Source of the DNA: Athripsodes cinereus
Lineage: Eukaryota > Arthropoda > Insecta > Trichoptera > Leptoceridae
NCBI GenBank assembly: GCA_947579605.1
Contig: OX388318.1
Span: 5,642,001 to 5,706,000 of the forward strand
Length of the DNA: 64,000 bases
Direction: 5' to 3'
Of this stretch, positions 56,115 to 64,000 are shown in pieces. The position numbers were made by a program, and so were the translations under genes. Every line of letters begins with the position of its first letter. Within the stretch, counting starts at the first letter, position 1. The notes below the pieces were generated by a model that ran no database searches, had not been told where the DNA came from, and saw nothing but the letters and a program-made list of their open reading frames with translations.

Positions 56115-56400
56115 TTATACGTACAAGAGAGACGATGGTCCTGCCTGAATCATGTTTTGAGAATGTCCAATGATAGTAAGTCTTTTTGACGCTTTTTGAG
56201 AACTATACTTTCGTCCACTAGATCTCCAACGGCCTGGGCGACTCTCTTTCACTAAACACGTTTCTACAATAAGTATCAAAGCATCAGAAAATTTGTGGGA
56301 ATAGCTAACACGATTAGCGCAGAATTGTGAATGCAGGAGACTGGTTTCTGCCCTGAACTCCCAAGAAGAAAAATGTACAACACATCTTAGACTCAAATTC
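56115..56400 (+). mobile_element. Possible decayed LINE C-terminal relic
   Basis: Plus strand, across stops: 'RRWSCLNHVLRM' near 56,133, and 'LTRLAQNCECRRLVSALNS' near 56,312. Many LINE proteins end with '(W)xxLxRLAQDRxxWRSLVxAL'. The match is suggestive only. The minus-strand 111-codon frame here has no recognisable motif and I consider it a shadow. Confidence 0.35.
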
Positions 56401-57489
56401 CACTGTCGACTTACACCGCTAACTCCAAAAAAAGAATTAAAATATTCCACGTCGAAAAACTTTTTAAAATATCTAAAATATGAGATTGCTAAGTAGATAC
56501 CTCGCAGAGAAAATTCTTCTGTGTTTAAAATCTTAACTTAATTATTCCAAGAACGCAATCTATTGCCATGAAGAGAATTGGAGCATGTTCAAAATGATCA
56601 ATGCGCAAGTGTAACAAATTCCAATACGCATAGCAAGACATGGGAAAAAATATAATTGATCCATAGTTTAGATTATTAGATATGTTGTTAGATCATGAAG
56701 CAAGCATCGAACTTATAAACATGTAATCGATTAGATCTTATCTTGTCGGAAATGCAGGCAATGATCAAAGAACAGCTTATTATATTTTTCTTACATATCT
56801 AGCAAGATCTATGGATCATGAAAGTAGATGTATTCAGCACAATATTATTTTTTAATATTTTTTTGTTTGTATGTCCCATATGTTGTGATTTCTCACTTTA
56901 CTTTTAGATAAAATCTTAGGCAAATTATCGTAATACGTATTTTGTACGCTTAGGTACTTTCTTATCACAGCGCTTTTAACGATACAGAAAATGTAGATTA
57001 TTTTATGTACATGAGAGGAACGCCTAAAGAATAATAAAAAAGCCTAATGAAACCACGGAACTCCATATGAAACTTATGTAGAAATCAGAGACATTTTTTG
57101 AAGTTCTTGTCAACGTTGTCAGCGTTTTAGCACACTTCTTTGTCAAAAGTGCCGACAAATGAGGTTTCACTTTATTTCAACGAAAACATAAATACGAGTA
57201 TAGACACATCTAAAAATTTAGAAATAAAAATCTATGAAGGAAACGGATAATACAAAAATATTAAAGGTTATAAAAGGCATAGAATAAGTTTGAAAATTTC
57301 ATTAGTTGTTGTAGGCTTTCGCGGTCTTTAATTTATAATAATTATTTGATTTTTAAAGTTTTTTTTTTGTAAAATCGAAAGAATGACACACTCTGCATGC
57401 AATAATATCTGTGTGAATTATTATTAATACCTATATATTTTTTTGTTAATTTTTAGTATTACCGGCAACCCACCCTATATTTCATGATA
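56401..57489. other. AT-rich intergenic, nothing recognised
   Basis: No supported feature. Confidence 0.5.
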
Positions 57490-57645
57490 GAAAAATCTCA
57501 TTCTTCAGCCATTTTGGGTACATCTTTGGACATAAGGGTTCCCTTTGATCTTCCACTCCCTTTTGTTCTAGACTTTTTGCAACCACTTCATCCGAACATC
57601 TAGCCTGAGGACTTCCAACACTTCTCCTACCTGTTTTCAGTTAGA
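57490..57645 (-). mobile_element. LINE C-terminal relic with RRSVG motif (minus)
   Basis: The minus frame from about 57,640 reads TGRRSVGSPQARCSDEVV and then drifts. LINE proteins of several insect families carry 'RRSVGRPxTRWxDDLV' just before the 'W..A.DR..WR' end. The stretch is open for about 50 codons. Low residual identity; old. Confidence 0.5.
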
Positions 57646-59289
57646 TACCACCCCAGGAATTTCAATGACCATAATGAGGCTCAGCACCAAAAGCAACACG
57701 TCCTACCAGCTTCATTTAAGGGCAGCTGACCTTTTGGCTATATAAGAAATAATCATGCATCGGGTATATTACACTAGTTCCTGATAATAATGGTTTCGAT
57801 TAAGACATTATTTTGAATCATTTATCTCGCGTTTGGTAAGTTGAAAGGTTAAATGATGCCGTAAAGAGATATCGATTATTTTTATAAATGATTATCATTA
57901 CACTGGGTCATTATAAATGTTATATTATCTATATCGGATAATATGTATCTATTTAGGTTTGTTTTAAAAACGCCTCAAAGTGTTTCATACGTAAGATTAG
58001 GTTAAAAAAATAATGCCTGTCGTGTTTCGGGACTGAGGATTTCTAAAATTGTACATACATAGGAAGGTACTAGCTTTTTAAGCTCGCACTCTCTTCTGCC
58101 GAAAGAGTTTTTAAATACTTGCTACATTTACCAAAACGACGATCCCAGTACCCCAGCTAGAGTGAAAGGCGCCAGGGCAAAATCTTCAACTGGCATCCGT
58201 TTTCACACTAATATTGTTTTCTAAACACAACATAATAATTTCACTTACTCTCAAAATTTTTACACACCCGTCGCCAGGTCTTCGATCTAGTATAGGAATT
58301 TGAAATGTGCCACGATCTCTTCGGTTTTCCCCGGCCACCTCATGTAGGTTCTCTAAAATTGTGCAACCCCCGAAATTTAGTGCCCTAGGCAAATGTCCAG
58401 TCTGCCCGTATGTGCTCCGTGGCCTGGACGACCTCTCAAGGTACAATTACATACAACCAGATTTTTATATAGATAGGGAGGGCAGTCCCTATTTCATTTG
58501 GTACATATTATTGATGTCCTATATTTTTATCCAGTATATACCTATTGAGTCTAATTTCCATACTTGACTTATACTTATTTTAAATTTCTGCAGGAAGGAA
58601 CAGATGGTTTGCTTACCCAGTTACTCTTATGCTCTATCCAACTATCCATACATTAAAGAAATATGCATGCTTTCACACAAACAGTCTTCAACCTAATAGT
58701 GGATAGAAGTTGAATAACTTATCTATTATTTAGGATTACACCTCTAGAAATTTGGGTAGAAGATATTATATTTTCTGTTTTTCTTCTGATAAAAGTGTCT
58801 GTAGCTACCTAATATATAAACAAGCATACAGAAATATGAAAATATAGATACTTTTGTTCTCTACCGTATTTCATAGGTACCTACATATTACATAAATCTG
58901 ATGTTGCACAATAAAGGTATGGATCAAAGCCTCGAGGCATCTTCTCCACGGAATAAAGACATCACAGAGCATGGCTGAACGATACATATTATTATTTTAG
59001 CATAGGTATTGTATGGATGTATCTCACCATGCATACAATACGTAAGTATAAATACAGTCACGAGGACGAGTTGGCGGAAGGCGGAAACCATAGATAAATT
59101 AGGTGGGAGTGTATAATCACTCCGTACTGAGGTACCACGTTTGCCACCGTCTCTAGGCTCTTTTGAATTAGTTCTACGTTGAAACAGATGTGTCTTAAAG
59201 TATTAAAAAGTAAATCTTTATGCGTGCAAAATACTATAAAGCAATAAATGACATGTTCCTACAACTATTTAGTATTAGAGAACGTGCCT
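57646..59289. other. Intergenic; GC-richer patch at 58.13-58.45 kb
   Basis: The patch (with CCGTCGCCAGGTCTTCGATC and GTGCCCTAGGCAAATGTCCA) has opposite 86-codon frames on both strands, neither recognisable. The GTGCCCTAGGCAAATG motif resembles an interspersed repeat common in insect genomes, but I cannot confirm it. Confidence 0.35.
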
Positions 59290-59375
59290 TCCACTCGTTT
59301 AAGGAGAGGACAGTCTGTATGTTTACTGCATGCAATTAGTGTTCTGACTTACTGGTTACCCCACTTGCGGGAGAT
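59290..59375 (+). mobile_element. Element D 3' fragment
   Basis: GAGGACAGTCTGTATGTTTA, CTGCATGCAATTAGTG and TTACTGGTTACCCCACTTGC then GGGAGAT. Confidence 0.75.
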
Positions 59376-59652
59376 TGTAAAAGAAATGTTCAAAATAGAA
59401 GAATTGAATAGATACATCTATTGAAAATATGTGGAAGTAAAATTATTCCTTAGGTCAATATTGGTCAATATATGAATGCCACCACAAGCTTTTACACTCA
59501 AACCACGGCGGCGCTAGTATACGCAAAAAGCGAATTATGAAAAGTCGATGGCCCTCACTTTACTTCCACTTTTCGGCTCCGGACTTCAGACCTTGCCACT
59601 CCAATATGTGTCTTGGCTTAATCCCTCAATGTTGATTGAGGTCGTCGTGAAT

Positions 59653-59668
59653 GGCCCTGAAAAGGACC
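59653..59668 (-). promoter_or_regulatory. Histone-type mRNA 3' stem-loop (isolated)
   Basis: On the minus strand GGTCCTTTTCAGGGCC forms a 6-bp stem with a TTTC loop, with one G-T pair. This matches the replication-dependent histone 3' stem-loop consensus and is preceded by A7. No histone coding sequence is recognisable upstream on that strand (59.67-59.88 kb). It could be a histone-gene relic or coincidence. The plus-strand ATG frame 59,548-59,853 spans it and is unrecognised. Confidence 0.35.
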
Positions 59669-60472
59669 TTTTTTTGGACTCTGTGAGTGGCTGTCCGGTA
59701 GTGAAAGGATTCGCCGACTTTCGTCATTTCCAGGGGGCGCCGGATTGCTATTATTTATTCCTTTATTTCTCATATTGGTTTTACTATATAATTAACTTCG
59801 TGATTTGCTTCGATTCGTACAGTTGCAATCTCTCGTGGAGGCTCCTTTCATGATGGCCCTCATTTGAAGGCAATCCATCTATACTTTTTCACAGTTTCCC
59901 AAGTAGCTAAGGTAGAAAGTATCTTTATATCTTTTGACGGAAATAAAAATTTTGTTCAACATAATAGCATAAACATTATAAATTTAATATTTTATTCTTA
60001 AAATCTAATTTTCAATGAAACCGTACTTACCTAATAACATTCATGATAAGTTGTATATTAATTACTCATATTCAATAGCATAAAATATAATATCAGTACT
60101 ATGTAAATAAAATTAATTATGTTTCTACAGTCCTTCACATACAAAATGCCAAATAATATCGTAAATGTGGTACATTGTAAATGTAATTAAAAAAAGGAAT
60201 GGAGATTTTTCACATTATGTAATAATCTAAGATTTTTCTATCTAAATAGAATCTTATACGATTTAAGTCGTGAGATTTTTATAACATTTTATTGGACATA
60301 ATTTAGTACTAATAAGTTAAGGAGAATGCTTAATTCAAAAAATAAAATGATATTCATCACAAATTAACTCATACAAGCATCTTCTAGTTACGGACTGCGT
60401 ATTGATTTCAAATATCGCGCTACAAATGAACAGATTTCCCCTCCACCTTTCTCTATGGCGTCTGCGTCTTTT

Positions 60473-60485
60473 GTCACCTAGCAAC
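60473..60485 (+). promoter_or_regulatory. RFX X-box (GTCACCTAGCAAC)
   Basis: A perfect match to the RFX-factor consensus GTNRCC-N(0-3)-RGYAAC with a 1-base spacer. Its complement GTTGCTAGGTGAC also fits the Drosophila form RYYRYY-N(1-3)-RRNRAC. It lies 200 bp upstream of the putative first coding exon, the distance typical of ciliary genes, in a locally GC-richer stretch. Confidence 0.6.
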
Positions 60486-60685
60486 CCGGCTGTCAATTTT
60501 CATGTTTTTTCCTCATTTTTTCTTTAACAATGTGTGGTTCCGCGTGTGATATATCTTGATTTGAGTTCCGAAAATATACGGTAAACTAATTATCACAATT
60601 GAAAATTCGCCCAACCATATCTGAGTGAGATTATGTTATGAGACATTGTTTATTCGCATAGCCCCATATACCGCAATCAATCACC

Positions 60686-60700
60686 ATGCAAAATTCACAG
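60686..60700 (+). CDS. Putative first coding exon (MQNSQ) of a host gene
   Basis: ATCACCATG has A at -3, a good animal start context. Five codons follow (ATG CAA AAT TCA CAG), ending CAG|GTAGGAAA, a fair splice donor (consensus MAG|GTRAGT). The upstream 300 bases have a higher GC content and CpG frequency than the surroundings and carry an X-box, as in promoters of RFX-controlled ciliary genes. No downstream exon is identifiable in the remaining 3.3 kb, so the rest would be beyond the window. The short upstream frame ATGGCGTCTGCG..TAG (60,454-60,480) overlaps the X-box and is probably outside the transcript. I do not recognise the gene. Alternative: chance ATG/GT pair near an intergenic GC patch. 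Confidence 0.35.
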
Positions 60701-61519
60701 GTAGGAAAAAAATCAAAGGCTTTATTTATTTAATTCTTTTTGACATTTAATTGTAATTCTCTTGTTATTTTAATTAACGTTTATGTCACATTTCTTGCTA
60801 TTCCTAATCAATGCTTATAATTGGTTTATTTTTTTTTGTGCTACCTGAAAGCCTTTAATTATAAAGTTAGCAGTGATATTTTCAATCAATGATCTTTTCC
60901 TGAGAAATTGCTCACATGTGAAATTATTGGCAGAAATAATATATTCCAGCCTATATGCTTTGTTTTCATACATGTTTTATTTCAATACATATTCTACATA
61001 TCTTTTGATTTATTAAATTGAAGAAATAATGTCACAATTTGGGCAAATGTTCACAATCCTGACATCAAAGGTTTGATAACTATTTTTTTTTAAATGCTTA
61101 AAGATACAACAGTCTCATTTTTCTCTCACACATTGGTGTCATCAAATTTGTAGGTGTATTTTTCTCCAAGAATATCATGAGAAAATTCATAATTTACTTA
61201 GTTCTGACTTGGGGGTGAATGCATTATTTGCAAGATGGCAAATAATATATTAGGCAGCAGATCATTTAAATTTCTAAGTGTATTTTATACAAATATACAC
61301 ATGAACAAGATAAAAAGAAAAGTGTATTCTTTATTCAGCATATATAAATCATTTTTGTATTTTTTGCAGTATATTTATGAATAATAATGTATGTGATTGG
61401 GTTATTAAATAGATACTTGAAATATCTTGGTACAATTTGTTATTGATATTTTGTTTATCTAAATAAGTGCTTCTATAGAGTCCTTTCATGTAATATAATA
61501 ATATAAATGTTAGTCATCA
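60701..61519 (+). other. Putative first intron, nothing recognised
   Basis: AT-rich. Potential acceptors (for example TTTTTTGCAG at about 61,369) lead to immediate stops in the frame set by the candidate exon. Confidence 0.3.
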
Positions 61520-61575
61520 AAATGGGTAAGTTTATCACGCGAAGGTGATATCTTCCAACTAATCGAGCTATACAA
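61520..61575 (-). mobile_element. LINE-F-type 3' tail (minus)
   Basis: Minus: GCTCGATTAGTTGGAAGAT, hairpin arms ATCAC (61,545-61,549) and GTGAT (61,534-61,538), then AAACTTACCCATTTTGATG. Confidence 0.65.
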
Positions 61576-61929
61576 ATAAATTAATAAGAATAGTATATAA
61601 CATAAATTTATATTTTTGACAGTTATGGTTGAGAGAAAAAAGATATAGTAAAGTTTATGACATATTTTCATTTAAAAATCAAATAACGTGAATCTATGAT
61701 AGTAAAATATAACTTTCTTGAACAAAATTTAATATGTTTTGGTGAACTTCACTAAATTCCAAACCAGGGAACGGTTAATATTTCGGGGATATTGATTGAT
61801 ACATAAGACGAGTATGTTCAACATTTCCTTAACTACACCATCAAATACTTGAAAAAATGATCATATCAATAGCATCTAATTTGAATTCAGAAAATGTGAA
61901 GCTATGTTCTGATGGTGATATTCGCATTC

Positions 61930-62275
61930 TAACGCAGTCAAGACATATTTATTGTCTTCTAACTCAGCATCCGTCCCCTAACCTCTTCCTATAGTTCCCG
62001 GTCCCTTTGAAGTGTTGGGTGTGGGGATTATAGATTTTTTTCATTCTTTCATTTTGATTTATGTAGATTTTTTCTTATTTGTGTATTTATTATTATTATT
62101 TTTGTTTCTGTTTAGTGTATGACGTGGTTAGATGGAAGAAATCACTATAAAGTGATAATCTCGCCACTGCATATCACCACATTCTTTTTTTATGTAAACT
62201 GCTTTGTTACTTTATTATGTGTATGATGATGTGCAAGAAGAATAAAATAAATAAATATTTTTTTGAATATGTTCA
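61930..62275 (+). mobile_element. LINE-F-type 3' UTR and tail
   Basis: After an unrecognised pyrimidine-rich start (CCCCTAACCTCTTCC) comes GTGGTTAGATGGAAGAA, a perfect hairpin ATCACT-ATAA-AGTGAT (62,141-62,156), AATCTCGCC and a tail AATAAAATAAATAAATA. Same architecture as 49.02-49.13 kb but with different stem bases. Confidence 0.72.
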
Positions 62276-63730
62276 CCCATATTAGATTTAAAAATCAGCG
62301 CACCTTCAATGTAATCAATTATGTAAAATACCTCTTATGATTCTCAGACAGAATTATTAATTATGATATAGGTATATTTTTGCTGGCTATTGTTGTTAGC
62401 ATTATTATCAGTATATGTAGTAGTTTACTATGAGGCAAAGGTCGTGTAGTAACAGACATTTGGAGTGTATTAATAATAGCTCACTCAGAGACAGACATTA
62501 TACTATATTACACTATAGGTAGCATAGTAGTAACTAGTAATAGTATTTTGTGTGTTGAGCATATTTCTGTTTGACAATGAATACTTTCTACGCATATCTG
62601 TCAAATAATTCTTCAACATATGATTTATGCAGTTCGAAATCAAATTCCATGTACCAAAAAAGTAAATAAACAGCATTAAAAAAACTGGTTGGTGCCCTAA
62701 TGTTAGGATCTCTAGAAAAAAAATACATCGGTCAACATAACAGCTAACTGCCTTTGTATTAATCAATGTACTTATTGTAAGACAGGAAATGAAACATCGA
62801 TTGTTAAACTGTGATACTATTTATTTTATTGAAGTTTTAAAAAAGGTCAATACACATTACAATATTAAAAAAGTTAAAATTCAAATGAAATAAAATTGAG
62901 GCAAGTGTAGGAACTCAAATAATTTTATTTTTTAACAAAAAAATCTGGAATTTTTTTCTTGGTGGCTTTGTAAAATAGAACTTTCTAAGTTTATAATGTT
63001 CTTGAAAATATTTTCCGGAACATTGGAACAGTTGTAAAGGTACCCCCGAATATTTTTCATTCCGAGTGAATAATTATTTTTAATTATTCTTCAATTCAAT
63101 TGATTTCTTCTTAAGCGTGAATTGGCGACGTATTTTGTCCATTATCAGTAAACATGATAAAATTGTTTAAAAAAAGGATGTAGAAAAAAGTTTAAGAGAC
63201 TGGAAAACACTAAAGAGGAGTAATGTAGGTACAGTACAATAAAATCAAAAAAACACGATAAACTTAAAATGTTTTAAAAAAGTTTTAGAAACAGTGATAA
63301 GTGTATAAAAAAAATCTAAAAAATAAACAATTAAAATGTAAAAACAATGTTTTAGAAAAAAAAAGTTTTAAAGACAACAAAACACCAAAGATGAGTTAGG
63401 TAGGTACTTGTAAACCATATGTTACGTAATCTGAGTTCCTAGAAATTTTGTCTAAAATTGAACCATCATTCTAAAAAAAATTTGTTATTCTGAGATCGGC
63501 TTGGCTATTATGAATTTTGGTTTAGTACATTTTGTATGAAAGATTTTCGGGGACAAATTACAGCTACGTTATACTGGAAATTTCGTTACTTCGGTATTTG
63601 TTATTCTGAGATTTGACCTGTACTTTGTTCTGTAAATATTTTTTTTGGTAAATAAATTATTATTTTATATCACAATTATATGACAATGCATTTGATGTAA
63701 ATTAAGATTATCAGAATTTTTAATTCAGTC
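62276..63730. other. AT-rich, nothing firmly recognised
   Basis: Two diverged copies of an A-rich stretch (near 63,185 and 63,357; GAAAACACTAAAGAGGAG and CAAAACACCAAAGATGAG) lie about 172 bases apart. TTGTTATTCTGAGAT occurs twice (63,481 and 63,599) with nearby TACGTTATACTGG, reminiscent of pogo-like ends. Confidence 0.4.
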
Positions 63731-63964
63731 CATTCGATGTCTTAGAGCACAGATGTTGTAAGTGCAGTTTTCATAGTTTTGAGATAATCAAAGTTACAAG
63801 TTTGAGATGCCATACCATTTAGTACTTACCACATAAAGTTTTTGTTAAATATCTCGTCAATGACACAGAGTTTTGCAATAATATTCCTACGGAACATACT
63901 TCAGATGATATAGATTCGCATCAAAAACTGCACTTACAACATCTGTGCTCTAAGCCATCGAATG
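63731..63964. mobile_element. MITE-I: 234-bp inverted-repeat element
   Basis: Left end CATTCGATGTCTTAGAGCAC, then AGATGTTGTAAGTGCAGTTT. The right end is the complement with one clear mismatch over the first 40 or so bases (..AACATCTGTGCTCTAAGCCA then TCGAATG). No ORF and no clear target duplication. Confidence 0.85.
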
Positions 63965-64000
63965 CTTCCTTGTGCAGTAATTAATTGTAATTGTTGTCAA

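Noticed and set aside
56115..56450. 111-codon minus-strand frame
   Set aside because: No recognisable domain or splice context; the plus strand instead shows weak LINE-like words.
59548..59853. 101-codon ATG frame as a gene
   Set aside because: No recognisable family, ends in low-complexity aromatic-rich translation of AT-rich DNA, and no splice or promoter support. Reported only as context of the stem-loop.
1..64000. Bacterial-type operons, phage, defence islands or endogenous viral genes
   Set aside because: No long ORFs, no ribosome binding sites or operon layout, and no viral structural or polymerase motif found. All recognisable coding words belong to non-LTR retrotransposons.

Overview
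Eukaryotic, almost certainly insect, nuclear DNA. It is AT-rich (roughly 70% by eye), has no dense gene array, and is full of decayed retrotransposon 3' ends, tRNA-derived SINEs and hairpin MITEs. Short motifs such as GTAGGTACCTAC and TACGAGTA recur throughout. These, and LINE tails of the type 'GAGGCCTATATCCAGCAGTG', are familiar to me from lepidopteran and hemipteran genomes. I cannot decide the order from sequence alone.

No complete protein-coding gene is visible. The only good candidate for a host gene is at the right end. There, a locally GC-richer promoter-like stretch (about 60,370-60,690) carries a perfect RFX X-box (60,473-60,485) about 200 bp upstream of a short ATG exon in good context (60,686-60,700, MQNSQ, then a GT donor). 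The downstream exons would lie further right, probably beyond the window. The rest reads as intergenic or intronic sequence.

The repeats fall into families that I name locally. LINE-A ('VNKLRWFGHVERM') has copies near 6.0, 19.3, 22.2, 28.8, 35.3-36.4, 40.0-40.9 and 45.7 kb. LINE-C is its sister family, near 12.7-13.4, 14.7, 27.8, 29.1 and possibly 53.6 kb. LINE-B ('YLGSRINQDG') is at 27.2, 35.4-36.0 and 54.6 kb. LINE-E (L2/CR1-like 'WNRLPADLR', tail with GGCGCC) is at 4.6 and 33.9 kb, with tail scraps elsewhere. LINE-F ('LWNDLPLLIR', tail hairpin) is best at 48.5-49.1 kb, with many tail fragments. All coding fragments are C-terminal, as expected for 5'-truncated LINE insertions. There are two tRNA-type SINEs: SINE-1 (0.2, 12.3, 12.6, 14.7, 31.5 kb) and SINE-2 (1 bp, 18.2, 30.6, 36.2 kb). 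A further non-coding family, element D (about 260 bp when complete, best at 51.2-51.4 kb), ends with the same 3' hairpin and tail as LINE-A and LINE-C. DNA-transposon-like hairpin elements are MITE-J (16.3 and 55.7 kb, nearly identical), MITE-K (38.4-39.0 kb), fold-back element G (40.2-40.8 kb, 12-bp target duplication), MITE-H (23.8-24.2 kb) and MITE-I (63.7-64.0 kb).

Region by region: 0-6 kb holds SINE-1, a 47-bp tandem triplet, element D, a minus-strand retroelement tail, LINE-E and LINE-A. 8.8-16.9 kb is a dense nest of SINE-1, LINE-C and MITE-J. 19-29 kb has scattered LINE-A, B and C, a 91-bp tandem triplet and MITE-H. 30-41 kb has SINEs, a three-layer nest at 35.3-36.5 kb, MITE-K and the fold-back insertion. 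41-55 kb has LINE tails, an exact 379-bp tandem duplication, LINE-F and several element D copies. 55-60 kb has MITE-J, weak LINE relics and an isolated histone-type stem-loop. 60-64 kb has the putative gene start, LINE-F-type tails and MITE-I.

The most interesting signals are a LINE 3'-end hairpin whose two arms change together between copies (structure kept, sequence not), the shared 3' end of element D with LINE-A/C (a likely LINE/SINE partnership), and the X-box-driven first exon.
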